This document shows positions 9,728 through 18,464 of a stretch of DNA of 64,000 nucleotides, in pieces (position 1 is the stretch's first letter; each line of letters opens with the position of its first letter). Source of the stretch: an uncultured Clostridia bacterium. GTDB taxonomy: Bacteria > Bacillota > Clostridia > Christensenellales > CAG-917. The position numbers were made by a program, and so were the translations under genes. Where the stretch lies: contig CANQNQ010000002.1 in NCBI GenBank assembly GCA_947625225.1, positions 62,001 to 126,000 on the forward strand. Direction: 5' to 3'. The notes beneath the pieces are model-generated. The model was not told where the DNA came from. It saw only the letters and a list, made by a program, of their open reading frames with translations, and searched no databases.

Positions 9728-12517
9728 ATGCAACAGAACAATATGTTCCGGGACGTCTGCCGCACTTGCGGTGCGGAGCTCGTGCTGGAGAGAAAAAATC
9801 TATATGTGTGTCCCTATTGCGGCAACCACTATTCTGTGCAGAAGAATGACCCTCCGTCTGCGACGTTGCGTCTTGCAAACGCGTGCAGGGAAAGCTTTGA
9901 CTTTGCAAAAGCCGAAAGTTTGTACCTGTCGCTTATCAGGAGCAATCCCGACGGCGATCTGACGGATGTGTACTGGGGCTTATTCCTTTTGGAACAAAGA
10001 TGCGTGTTTGAGGAGGACGAGCACGGCGATCGTTTCCCGTCCTTTTATGACATAGTGCCATACGACGTAGAGCAGTCCGAATATTTCAAGCTGGCTGTCA
10101 AGAGCGCGCAGGCCGCGGGCGACGCCGAAAAGGCGGAGACCTACCGCACGCTTGCAAAGCGCATGCAACAGCTCAAGCTGAAATACCAGACCATCAAGCG
10201 CACGACAAAGCCGTATGACATATTCATCTGCTTCAAAAAGAATGCTTCGCAAAACACGGTCACGGCAGATTACAAGTTGGCGTACGAGCTGTACAACCGT
10301 CTCAGCAGGGACTACAACGTGTTTTTCAGCGAGAGGTCGCTGAGCAACATCGTCGTCAGGGAGTACGAGCCAAACATCTATCACGCGCTGTACACCGCAA
10401 AGGTGATGCTTGTGCTTTGCTCAAGGCGCGAGTATCTTGACGCGCAATGGGTCAAAAACGAGTGGTCGCGCTTCAGGGAGATATCCAAGAACTCCGCGGA
10501 GCCAAAGGCGATGATCCCCATCTTTATAGACGGATTTATCCCCGACTATCTACCCGACGAACTGAGGAGCTGCCAGGGGGTGCGCGCAGACGTCAACCTG
10601 ATGGCAAACCTCACCGAGATGATCTCGCATATCGTCGCGCCAATAGACCGCAGCGCTATGCTGGAGGCGGAGCTGAGCAACATGACCGCCGATTTCAGCG
10701 CCAAGTTTGAGGAGCTGAACAACAAGGTCAGTCAGCAACAGCAACTTCAACAGCAGATCTTGAGCGCGAAGCAGGCAGCGCCCACCGTGACGGAAAGCGT
10801 GACCGTGCCCGTAAGCGGCATACCGCGTATGCCCGTCGCTCAAGCGACGCCCGCGCCGGTGGCGCAAGCGGCTCCGCAGGTGGTGTATCAGACAATGCCC
10901 GGCATGGATATGCTGGTTGGCAACACCAGACAGCTTGCGGACAGCTTCTACGAAGGGCGCAAATATAAGGCGGCGAAGGACAAATATCTCGAATGCCTCA
11001 ACGTAAACGCGGGCGACTATCGCAGCAGATATATGTGCGAGCTGTGCGACGTCAACATATCGCTTGACAACGACTCGCTTGCAGGACTTGCGGACGCCAC
11101 CAAACGCTATATCGGCAGCTGGACTTTTGACAAGACGGCGGACAAGTACAACATGATCCCGCAGAGCCTATCCCTCGGCTCTGTGCTGAATCCCAAGAGC
11201 TCTGTCCCCGCCGCGCTCAAACAGTACAGAAGCGGCGGCAAGTACGCCTCCGGCAGCATAGGCTACCATAAGGGCGAGCAGGCGTTTGCCCCCGGCGATA
11301 TAAGCGCGACGAGCGCCGCCTACGCAGCGGATGCAAAATTGCCCGCAATACCCAACCTGCCGCTGGCAGTTGCGATAGAGACGTTGGGCTGCTATCAGAA
11401 GAAGTACCTCAACAAGCAGCGCGACGAATTGCTGGATTACTACAACGCGGTAGACAACCTTGGCTACGACAGCGTGCAGAGCGGCAACGCCAAATTCCGC
11501 AACTACATCAACAGCGTATGGAGCCAGCTGGATATGTCCATGAATTTGCTGGACTATCTGATGAGCGGCGCCTACGTCAAGAAAAATATCAAGGATTGCA
11601 ACAAACTTATCGCAACGCAACTGTCCAACACGCGCGAACTTGCAAAGTATTGCGAGGACAGCTATACCGTCAGCGTCGCCGACAGCAGCAGACCCACCGC
11701 ATACGAGACCTTCGAGATGTCCGTATTCGACAGGGAGAGGCTGACCTCCGCGCGCAGACGGCTTAAGGAGTACGCCGGCTATGTCATAGCTCGCGAAAAC
11801 CTCAAGCACAAGCGTTATCTTGAGGCGTTCAAGCAGCTGAAGGACAACACCGTGCTCAACTCCAAGGCGTTATTCAAAAAGTGCAGCAAGCTCACGCAGG
11901 TAGAGCGCTACAACAACGCGATCAATCTGTACAAAAACAAGCAATACGCCGAGGCAAAGGAGGAGCTTGAGGACCTCGCGGGTTACCGCAACGCCGACAA
12001 GTACCTCGCCAGCGTGGACAGCAAGTTTATGCAGGAGGACTACCGCGACGCGCAGCAGAAGATAGAGGACAAGGACTACGAGGGCGCGAAGGAGCTGTTT
12101 GTCAAGCTGTCTATGTACAGCGAGGAGTACACCGTCCCCGCAGGCGGCTACAAGGATTCCGCCGAGATGGTGGAGGAGTGCGACAAGCAGATCGCAAAGC
12201 GTTCTGCCAAGCAGGGCAAGGTAGCCTCCACGGTGATCATGGACCTCACGCTTGCGCTGGTGATGATCGCGGCGATCGTGGGCGCGCTGTTGCCCGTGCA
12301 GGTCAGCTCCGCGCTGAGCGGACTGATGGTGCTGGTGGTGCTTGTGCCCATTGTGGTGTTGACCATCGCCACGTTGTGCAGCCTCAAACGCTTCAGGTAT
12401 CCCGCGCTGACGGTTGTGCTGCTGGTGCTGGCGGTCATAGCGATGGCGCTGATGATGCTGTCGGCAACATTTGCGGCAGATATCGGCTTTGTGGGACTGA
12501 GCGATATGCTTGCATAA
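9728..12517 (+). CDS. Zinc-ribbon, TIR-domain, TPR-like, C-terminally membrane-anchored protein
   Basis: A 929-residue multidomain protein. A zinc ribbon uses C11, C14, C28 and C31. A helical segment (45-155) leads to a TIR domain at about 162-300: strand A is YDIFICFK, the BB-loop region is NVFFSERSL, and YTAKVMLVLCSRREYLDAQW is followed by E245. By alignment with the W-x3-E pattern of NAD-cleaving TIR domains, E245 is the candidate catalytic glutamate. A short Gln-rich coiled coil (310-350) and Pro/Ala linker (352-385) follow, then TPR-like helical repeats (about 400-440 and 735-830) and three or four hydrophobic helices in the last 105 residues. TIR domains in bacteria make NAD-derived signals or deplete NAD. 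The SPFH partner lies directly upstream. Activity, trigger and a role in defence are inference. Confidence 0.85.
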   Translation: MQQNNMFRDVCRTCGAELVLERKNLYVCPYCGNHYSVQKNDPPSATLRLANACRESFDFAKAESLYLSLIRSNPDGDLTDVYWGLFLLEQRCVFEEDEHGDRFPSFYDIVPYDVEQSEYFKLAVKSAQAAGDAEKAETYRTLAKRMQQLKLKYQTIKRTTKPYDIFICFKKNASQNTVTADYKLAYELYNRLSRDYNVFFSERSLSNIVVREYEPNIYHALYTAKVMLVLCSRREYLDAQWVKNEWSRFREISKNSAEPKAMIPIFIDGFIPDYLPDELRSCQGVRADVNLMANLTEMISHIVAPIDRSAMLEAELSNMTADFSAKFEELNNKVSQQQQLQQQILSAKQAAPTVTESVTVPVSGIPRMPVAQATPAPVAQAAPQVVYQTMPGMDMLVGNTRQLADSFYEGRKYKAAKDKYLECLNVNAGDYRSRYMCELCDVNISLDNDSLAGLADATKRYIGSWTFDKTADKYNMIPQSLSLGSVLNPKSSVPAALKQYRSGGKYASGSIGYHKGEQAFAPGDISATSAAYAADAKLPAIPNLPLAVAIETLGCYQKKYLNKQRDELLDYYNAVDNLGYDSVQSGNAKFRNYINSVWSQLDMSMNLLDYLMSGAYVKKNIKDCNKLIATQLSNTRELAKYCEDSYTVSVADSSRPTAYETFEMSVFDRERLTSARRRLKEYAGYVIARENLKHKRYLEAFKQLKDNTVLNSKALFKKCSKLTQVERYNNAINLYKNKQYAEAKEELEDLAGYRNADKYLASVDSKFMQEDYRDAQQKIEDKDYEGAKELFVKLSMYSEEYTVPAGGYKDSAEMVEECDKQIAKRSAKQGKVASTVIMDLTLALVMIAAIVGALLPVQVSSALSGLMVLVVLVPIVVLTIATLCSLKRFRYPALTVVLLVLAVIAMALMMLSATFAADIGFVGLSDMLA

Positions 12518-12533
12518 AAACGATAAACTACGG

Positions 12534-12561
12534 CGTCCGCAGTGAAAACTGCGGACGTTTT
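12534..12561 (+). terminator. Terminator of the SPFH/TIR unit
   Basis: A 9-bp stem CGTCCGCAG/CTGCGGACG with a TGAAAA loop and TTTTC tail, 17 bases after the TIR gene stop. Confidence 0.85.
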
Positions 12562-12588
12562 CTTATTATTGGAAATCATAAACTAGTC

Positions 12589-12719
12589 CAAGCGAGGCGT
12601 GAATAGCTTAGGCGTTGAGGATTATCCACCAACTAAGCTAAGTGAGGCGAGAAGAATTTAGGCATTGAGAGATAATCGACTGAACCGAGCGAGGCGGAAA
12701 TAGCTTGGGAGCTTAGAAA
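12589..12719 (+). repeat. Degenerate tandem repeat, three units of about 45-50 bases
   Basis: Three successive units each contain (A)AGYGAGGCG, a few bases, AATAGCTT/AATTTAGG, then GG-TTGAG/GAGCTTAG. They begin near 12589, 12637 and 12685. The sequence is non-coding and sits between two facing terminators. Unit differences are too many for a CRISPR array, and no spacers are present. Confidence 0.55.
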
Positions 12720-12732
12720 ATTTGTATAATGC

Positions 12733-12757
12733 AAACGGCGGCTTGTCGCCGCCGTTT
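12733..12757 (-). terminator. Terminator of the P-type ATPase gene
   Basis: A 10-bp stem, AAACGGCGGC (12733-12742) with GCCGCCGTTT (12748-12757), 44 bases beyond the stop of the reverse-strand gene; only a short T run. Confidence 0.6.
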
Positions 12758-12800
12758 ACATATAAACTCATACTCCATTGTCCCTCTTTTGTATAAAATT

Positions 12801-15371
12801 TTAATTTTTGTTTGATTTTGCGCGGGCAAATATGTTGTACGCGCCGCGCGGGCGCGCGTCACGCGCGCGCATTGCCGCGTCAAGTCTGCCAAACGTGGCT
12901 TCCATCCTGTCGCCAAGGCGCTTTCTCAAAAGGCGCATGGCAAGCGAAAGTCCAATGTATATGGGCAGCATAACCGCCGCGATCGTCAGCATAGCCTTGC
13001 CCATCTCCCAAGTGATGTCGTTGGTAAGCCCGAAGAACTCCATCACAATGTCGTGGGGCAGGGGCACGACGTAGCACATAGCAAACAGCGCCAACATCAG
13101 CGCAAACAGCGCCCCATGTATCCAATTGAAGGGCAGACATACCTTAAACAGCAACATAAACCCCACAAATGTGATGAGTATGATAAACAGCTGCTTTGCC
13201 TGCATGCCCGATATATCCGTAAGGAAATATGTGTTGGCAAGTATAACTGCCGTTGCGCACAGCAGCACCGTGAAGCCGCCCGGCAGCGCGTCCGTCAGCA
13301 CCTTGGGCAGGAAGCGACCCTTTACGCGTTCGTGGTTTGGCTCCAGCGCGAGGATGACGGAGGGGATACCTATTGTCACCGCGCCCATCAGCGTAAGGTT
13401 TTGCGGCGTGAAGGGCAGCGTCTGAGGAATAAACATAAACAGAATTGCAAGCAACGTGTTGTACACCGTCTTCATCAGGTACAGCGACGCGGAGCGTTCA
13501 AGATTGTTTATGGAGCGCCTGCCCTCGGCGACTACGCGTGGCATGGAGGCAAAATTGCTGTCCAACAACACCAGCGAGCTCACGTTTTTGGCGGCGTCCG
13601 AACCGCTCGCCATGGCGATGGAGCAGTCCGCGGATTTTAGCGCCAGCACGTCGTTTACGCCGTCGCCCGTCATTGCGACGGTGTGTCCCGCCGCTTTGAG
13701 CGCGTTGACAAGTATAAGTTTTTGTTCGGGCAGCACTCTGCCGAACACGGTGTACTTGGTCGCGGCTTCCCGCACTTCCTCCTCGGTGCGCAGGGTGGAC
13801 ATATCTATGATGTCGTCGCAGTTTTCAAGCCCCGCGCGCATCGCCACGGCGCGCACCGTAGCGGGATTGTCGCCGGAGATTATCTTGACCGCAACGCCCT
13901 CGTCCCTGAAGAATTTGAGGGTGGCGGGAGCCTCCTTCCTTATGGTGTCCGCGATATATATAAGCGCGATGGGCGCAAGCCCCTCCGGCAGCTTGTTGTC
14001 CTCAAAAGCGGCAGTTGAAGTGGCGATCGTGAGCACTCTAAGTCCTTTTTGCGCCATTTCGTCCACTTTTTTCATTATCTCATCGCGGCCGTCGCGCAGC
14101 ACAAATTCGGGCGCGCCGAGCACGTAGGAAACGCCGTCAAAGCGCGCTCCGCTCCACTTGCGTTGGGAGGAAAACGGCACCGTCTGCGTTGCCTTGCCGC
14201 TTGGGGTAAGGTCGGCGACGTAATCCCTGAGAGCGTTTGCGGTGGCATTGTCGTCGGGCAGGGCGGAGGTTATGTTTTTGACTATCTGTTTCAACTGCTC
14301 TTCGCTCACGCCAAGCCCCTCCGCGCCGTCCACGGTCATCGTGCCTTCGGTGATGGTGCCCGTCTTGTCAAGGCACAGCACGTCCACGCGCGCCAGCGTC
14401 TCCACGCAGTACAGATCCTGCGCCAGGGTCTTGTGGCGGGACAGCCTAACTACGCTTACGCAAAACACCGTCGAGGTCAGCGCGACAAGTCCGCTGGGTA
14501 TCATGCCCACCACCGAACCGACGGTGGTAAGCGCTATGGTTTTAAGGGTGTCCGTTCCGCCGTTGAGGACGCTGTTGGCTTGCAGGTAGTATTTCACCAA
14601 AAACAGCGCCACGCCCAGCGGCACAATGACCGCCGCCATCACCTTTACGATGAGCATAAGCGAGCGCCATATCTCGGAGTTGGGCTTTTTCATATACTTT
14701 GCGCCCGCGCTTATCTTTGCGGCGAAGTTGTCCGCGCCCACGTGTTCCACCTGAGCCTTGGCTTTGCCGGACACTACGAAGCTGCCGGACATCACCTTGT
14801 CGCCGATTTCTTTCACTATAGCGTCGCTCTCGCCGGTGATGAGGCTTTCGTTGACCTCTATGCGTCCCTCGCGCACGATGGCGTCCGCGCATATCTGACA
14901 GCCGCTCGCAAGCACGGTTATGTCGTCAAGCACTATGTCGCTTACCGCAATTTCGCGCTCGACCCCGTCGCGCAGCACAGTCGCTTTGGGCGCGGAGATG
15001 AGTGATAACTTGTCTATAGTGCGTTTTGCGCGCACTTCCTGTATGATGCCGATAAGCGCGTTGACCACGACCAACGCCATAAAGCCGAAGTTGCCAATCG
15101 CGCTCAAAAAACCGCCTTCCCAATCGGAGCAGGCGGCGGTGATGACGGCAAGCGCAACAAACACCGCGTTGAAAAAGGTAAGCAGATTTTCCCTGCAGAT
15201 CTGCGCGATGGATTTGGTCTTGACGTTCTGATCGCCGTTTTGTTTGCCCTCGGCGACGCGTTTTTCCACCTCGGCGGCGCTAAGACCCGTTTGGACGTCT
15301 GTTTGCGGCGAGTTTTCCTCGGGAGATTGAGTTGAGTCGGTCATTTCCCCGACGGAGATGTTGTTATCCAT
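12801..15371 (-). CDS. P-type cation-transporting ATPase, CtpE-like
   Basis: An 856-residue P-type ATPase. The actuator motif TGES is at 179-182, the phosphorylated Asp is D335 in DKTGTITEG, and ISGDNPAT and TGDGVND follow in the P domain. About ten membrane helices are present. The helix-4 motif reads IPSGL (291-295), not the PEGLP of Ca2+ pumps or CPC of heavy-metal pumps. Together with LARVDVLCLDKTGT this places it with the CtpE/YfgQ group, for which Ca2+ uptake has been proposed. Ion specificity here is uncertain. No metal-binding N-terminal domain is present; the first 55 residues are polar. The start at 15371 has only a weak ribosome site. It is divergent from the PepSY lipoprotein gene and is otherwise a single-gene unit. 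Confidence 0.9.
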   Translation of the reverse strand: MDNNISVGEMTDSTQSPEENSPQTDVQTGLSAAEVEKRVAEGKQNGDQNVKTKSIAQICRENLLTFFNAVFVALAVITAACSDWEGGFLSAIGNFGFMALVVVNALIGIIQEVRAKRTIDKLSLISAPKATVLRDGVEREIAVSDIVLDDITVLASGCQICADAIVREGRIEVNESLITGESDAIVKEIGDKVMSGSFVVSGKAKAQVEHVGADNFAAKISAGAKYMKKPNSEIWRSLMLIVKVMAAVIVPLGVALFLVKYYLQANSVLNGGTDTLKTIALTTVGSVVGMIPSGLVALTSTVFCVSVVRLSRHKTLAQDLYCVETLARVDVLCLDKTGTITEGTMTVDGAEGLGVSEEQLKQIVKNITSALPDDNATANALRDYVADLTPSGKATQTVPFSSQRKWSGARFDGVSYVLGAPEFVLRDGRDEIMKKVDEMAQKGLRVLTIATSTAAFEDNKLPEGLAPIALIYIADTIRKEAPATLKFFRDEGVAVKIISGDNPATVRAVAMRAGLENCDDIIDMSTLRTEEEVREAATKYTVFGRVLPEQKLILVNALKAAGHTVAMTGDGVNDVLALKSADCSIAMASGSDAAKNVSSLVLLDSNFASMPRVVAEGRRSINNLERSASLYLMKTVYNTLLAILFMFIPQTLPFTPQNLTLMGAVTIGIPSVILALEPNHERVKGRFLPKVLTDALPGGFTVLLCATAVILANTYFLTDISGMQAKQLFIILITFVGFMLLFKVCLPFNWIHGALFALMLALFAMCYVVPLPHDIVMEFFGLTNDITWEMGKAMLTIAAVMLPIYIGLSLAMRLLRKRLGDRMEATFGRLDAAMRARDARPRGAYNIFARAKSNKN

Positions 15372-15472
15372 ATTGTCAAATTTCCCATATTTATTTTACC
15401 ACACACATCAATGTTTGGCAATACCAATTGTTTTAAGTCATATCTCGGCGGATGGCGGCATACATTTTGCGT

Positions 15473-16135
15473 ATGAAAAGAAAATTTGTGTTGTGTGCAG
15501 TCACCCTTATCCTTGCAATTTGCGTCCTGTTTTGCGCCTGCAACAAAAAGGACGATGTCGAACCAAAATCCAACGTCTGTCGCCGCACGGACGGCTATCT
15601 TGCGGGGGAGAGCGAAAGCTTTGCCGTCAGCATAGAAAGCGGCTGCCGTGAAAAATGCTTCATTGCGGACGGAAAGGCGACGGACGTGATACCTTTTTGC
15701 GAGATAAATATAACGCCGCTTGTGACGATCGATCGCGACAGCATATCCTTTGCGCTGACGGACGGCGAGGGCAACTCGCTCAGCGGCGCTTGCGAAGGCG
15801 GCAAATTCGGCGAATTTTGCGCGGATATAACACTCGATTTCACTCCGACAGCCGTCACAGTTACGGCGGGGGAGAAGAGCAGCGAGATAGAGCTGTGCGA
15901 CGTGCTCGATGGGTGCATCACCGCCGCGGACGCCATCAATATAGCCGCAGATGCATTCAAGGACGCTCTTGAAAAAGAGGACGCCGAGGGTAAACATGAG
16001 CGAGAGATATATGTCAAAGTCATCACGGGCGACAGACTCAACTACTACTATTACGTGTCGTTTATAGGCGACGGCGTGGACTACCGCGCTGTGCTGATAG
16101 ACGTCAAGACGGGCGAGATAGCGTCAAAAAAGTAG
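15473..16135 (+). CDS. PepSY-domain lipoprotein
   Basis: A 220-residue protein. MKRKFVLCAVTLILAICV forms a signal peptide leading to a lipobox ending at C23, so it is probably lipid-anchored outside the membrane. The middle part is beta-rich with no recognised domain. The last 75 residues (AADAINIAADAF, YVKVITGDRLNYYYYVSF, LIDVKTGEIAS) match the PepSY pattern, a small fold thought to bind or inhibit proteases or ligands at the cell surface. ATG 15473 is preferred over ATG 15452 because it begins exactly at the Lys-rich signal peptide; neither has a good ribosome site. It is divergent from the P-type ATPase gene and faces HU. Confidence 0.72.
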   Translation: MKRKFVLCAVTLILAICVLFCACNKKDDVEPKSNVCRRTDGYLAGESESFAVSIESGCREKCFIADGKATDVIPFCEINITPLVTIDRDSISFALTDGEGNSLSGACEGGKFGEFCADITLDFTPTAVTVTAGEKSSEIELCDVLDGCITAADAINIAADAFKDALEKEDAEGKHEREIYVKVITGDRLNYYYYVSFIGDGVDYRAVLIDVKTGEIASKK

Positions 16136-16144
16136 GGGAGAGCA

Positions 16145-16170
16145 TAAAAAAATCCGGACTTGACAGTCCG
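16145..16170 (-). terminator. Distal terminator on the HU side
   Basis: A CGGACT/AGTCCG stem with, on the reverse strand, a following run of seven T. It would stop reverse-strand transcripts reading beyond the HU gene. A GCCATG/CATGGC hairpin lies between, near 16221-16243. Confidence 0.5.
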
Positions 16171-16267
16171 AATAAAAACCAAATGCGGCGCAACAAGCCA
16201 AAGTGCCGCGCCGATAAAATGCCATGTGCATGCGCCTCATGGCAATCAACGGTGCAAGATATGATAT

Positions 16268-16290
16268 GCGCTCCCTAAAAAAGGGAGCGC
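16268..16290 (-). terminator. Hairpin just beyond the HU stop
   Basis: GCGCTCCCT (16268-16276) pairs perfectly with AGGGAGCGC (16282-16290), with flanking ATAT extending the stem. There is no long T tract after it, so it may be an mRNA 3'-end stabiliser or a weak terminator. Confidence 0.6.
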
Positions 16291-16303
16291 AAATATGATC
16301 TTG

Positions 16304-16576
16304 TCAGTTGAACAGATCCTTGTAAGCCTTTCCGAACTTGAGCACAGGCGCGTTGGAGGGGCCGATGGTGATGGGCTGGTTGGATCTGGGATTGTAGCCC
16401 TGTCTTTCGGGTTTGACCTTGAGTTCGTATGAACCGAAGTTGGCGATGGCAACTTTATCTCCGGACTTCAGCGCTTCGGTGATGACATCCTGATATGCAT
16501 TCACTGCGGCGGTTGCGTCTTTGAGAGAAATGTCTGCTTTCTTTGCGATTGCTTTGATAAAATCTGCTTTGTTCAT
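16304..16576 (-). CDS. hup: HU-type DNA-binding protein
   Basis: A 90-residue histone-like protein of exact HU length. It begins MNKADFIKAIAKKADIS and carries the core VAIANFGSYELKVKPERQGYNPRSNQPITIGPS, whose beta arms insert in the minor groove. It ends with FKFGKAYKDLFN-type sequence. HU dimers bend and compact DNA. A near-perfect AAGGAGGT ribosome site sits 7 bases before the ATG, and a strong promoter is just upstream (16605-16633), as expected for an abundant nucleoid protein. It stands alone and is convergent with the PepSY lipoprotein gene. Confidence 0.97.
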   Translation of the reverse strand: MNKADFIKAIAKKADISLKDATAAVNAYQDVITEALKSGDKVAIANFGSYELKVKPERQGYNPRSNQPITIGPSNAPVLKFGKAYKDLFN

Positions 16577-16604
16577 TAGGTGACCTCCTTAAGGTTATGG
16601 TGAT

Positions 16605-16633
16605 ATTATAAGTCATAAGCGGAAAAAACGCAA
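16605..16633 (-). promoter_or_regulatory. Promoter for hup
   Basis: On the reverse strand TTGCGT (16628-16633), 17 bases, TATAAT (16605-16610), 28 bases from the ATG. Confidence 0.78.
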
Positions 16634-16781
16634 GCCTTTATTTACATTATGTCCGCTGTTTGGTTGATTTTTGTCAAAAATCGCGTGAATATACCCATTG
16701 TATACGATATTGACCGCCTTATTTTGTTGCGCAAACAGTCATTATGTATATTCTGTATGGTTTTCTTGTATAAAATGCATA

Positions 16782-16810
16782 TTTACAATCGCCCGCGAGT
16801 TTGTTATAAT
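16782..16810 (+). promoter_or_regulatory. Promoter for the class III aminotransferase
   Basis: TTTACA (16782-16787), 17-base spacer, TATAAT (16805-16810), 34 bases before the start codon. Confidence 0.75.
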
Positions 16811-16844
16811 ATAATAAAGAATTTTTTATATTCGGAGGACAATT

Positions 16845-18464
16845 ATGGCAAACGGCTACGGAATTTCCGAGTGGCAAGACGCAAAAGAAATATACAAAGA
16901 GCTGAATGAACTTACATCCAAACCGATATATTGCGTATCGGACGACGCGCTCAAGCGCATATTGGAGCACTTTGACACCAAGTGCGCCGCTTCAAAGGAG
17001 ATCACCACCGAGGCGAAAAAGTATATCCCCGGCGGCGTGCAGCACAACCTTGCGTTCAACTACCCCTTCCCCATGTGCATGGAAAAGGCGGAGGGCGCAT
17101 ACCTGTATGACCGCGACGGCAATCAGTATATAGACTTTTTGCAGGCGGGCGGCCCCACCATCCTCGGCAGCAATTATCCCGCAGTCAAGGAAAAGGTGTT
17201 TGAGCTTCTCAATCACTGCGGCCCCGTCACGGGTCTGTTCCACGAGGGCGAGCTGTTGCTCGCAAAGAAGATAAGCGAGCTGATGCCCGCATGCGAGATG
17301 TTCCGTATGCTCGGCAGCGGTACGGAGTCCGTCATGGCGGCGATAAGAGTCGCGCGCTGCGCCACAAAGAAAAAGCGCGTCATCAAGATAGGCGGCGCAT
17401 ATCACGGCTGGTCCGACCAGATGGTCTACGGCCTCAAGATCCCCGGAAGCAGACAGTTCTTGGAATCTCACGGCATCCCCGGCAGCTACGGCACGACGGA
17501 CGAAGTGCGTCCCAACGACCTCAAGATGCTTGAAAAGATGCTGCGCAAAAACCAGCTTCGCGGCGGCACGGCGGCGGTCATTGTGGAGCCCGTCGGTCCC
17601 GAATCCGGCACCCGTCCCATCGATTTCGATTACAACGAGAAGGCGCGTATCCTGGCAAAGAAGTACGGCGCATTGTTCATCTTTGACGAAGTCGTCACCG
17701 GCTTCAGAGTGGGCATCCACGGCGCGGCAGGCTACTTCTTCGGCGAGAAGTACCCCTACAACGACAGCCCCGTCACCATCAACGGCGCTCCTTGGCTCAT
17801 CAAGAAGAAGGTCGTCAAGGATGGCAAGGTGAAGGAAGTCACAGTGCAGGGCACCAACAGAGATATGTATCCCGACCTCACCGTGTTCGGCAAGATCGTT
17901 GCGGGCGGCTATCCCGCAGCGGGCGGCGTCGGCGGCAAGAAGGAATATGTCAGCCTTATGGCGGCAGGCCTTGCGGGCATGGGCAAAAAAGCGTACGTGG
18001 GCGGCACCCTCGCGGCAAACCCCCTCAGCTCCTATGCGGGCTACGTCGCGATTTGCGAGATAGAGAAGAACAACGCTTGCGAAGTCGCGGGTCGCGCGGG
18101 CGACAGACTCGCCGCAGGCCTCAAGGCGTTGATCAAAAAGTACAACCTGCCTTACGTTGTTTACAATCAGGGCTCCATCGTGCACCTCGAATGCACCGGC
18201 GCAATGAGCTATGACTTCAGCAGCATGAGCTTGCTCGGCTCCGTCATTCCTCTCCTCAAGAAAAAACCCGAAATGCTCCGCCGCAAGGTCGCAATGGAAC
18301 AGATGGGCGCCGCCTATATGGCAAACGGTCTCGTAACTCTCGCCGGCTCCCGCCTCTACACCTCCATGGCAGACACCGATGAGGTCATCGACGAGGCGTT
18401 GCGCCGCTTTGAGAATGTGTTTAGGGATGTGGTGGAGTGTAAAGATAACTCCCGCTTTGAATAA
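16845..18464 (+). CDS. Class III PLP aminotransferase, glutamate-1-semialdehyde aminomutase-like
   Basis: A 539-residue PLP enzyme. The pattern GGVQHNL..YPFP, GSGTESVMAAIRVAR, GGAYHGWSD, FDEVVTGFR and FGKIVAGG (PLP lysine K350) is that of glutamate-1-semialdehyde aminomutases and their relatives. Typical HemL is about 430 residues. This protein has a 55-residue N-terminal extension and a Lys-rich insertion of about 40 residues (305-345) before the lysine motif. No other tetrapyrrole gene is nearby, so HemL activity should not be assumed; other amino-group mutases or transaminases share the fold. GGAGGA lies 6 bases before the ATG. The composite hairpin terminator at 18464-18591 begins at the stop codon. 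Confidence 0.85.
   Translation: MANGYGISEWQDAKEIYKELNELTSKPIYCVSDDALKRILEHFDTKCAASKEITTEAKKYIPGGVQHNLAFNYPFPMCMEKAEGAYLYDRDGNQYIDFLQAGGPTILGSNYPAVKEKVFELLNHCGPVTGLFHEGELLLAKKISELMPACEMFRMLGSGTESVMAAIRVARCATKKKRVIKIGGAYHGWSDQMVYGLKIPGSRQFLESHGIPGSYGTTDEVRPNDLKMLEKMLRKNQLRGGTAAVIVEPVGPESGTRPIDFDYNEKARILAKKYGALFIFDEVVTGFRVGIHGAAGYFFGEKYPYNDSPVTINGAPWLIKKKVVKDGKVKEVTVQGTNRDMYPDLTVFGKIVAGGYPAAGGVGGKKEYVSLMAAGLAGMGKKAYVGGTLAANPLSSYAGYVAICEIEKNNACEVAGRAGDRLAAGLKALIKKYNLPYVVYNQGSIVHLECTGAMSYDFSSMSLLGSVIPLLKKKPEMLRRKVAMEQMGAAYMANGLVTLAGSRLYTSMADTDEVIDEALRRFENVFRDVVECKDNSRFE

Noticed and set aside
8459-12517. Thoeris defence system
   Set aside because: Thoeris needs a ThsA-type effector (SIR2 or similar) beside the TIR protein; none is present, and the partner is an SPFH protein.
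12589-12719. Small CRISPR array
   Set aside because: Units are degenerate and contiguous, without constant repeats, unique spacers or cas genes.
16992-18185. 397-codon reverse frame under the aminotransferase gene
   Set aside because: Lies wholly within the aminotransferase gene; composition is that of an antisense shadow.
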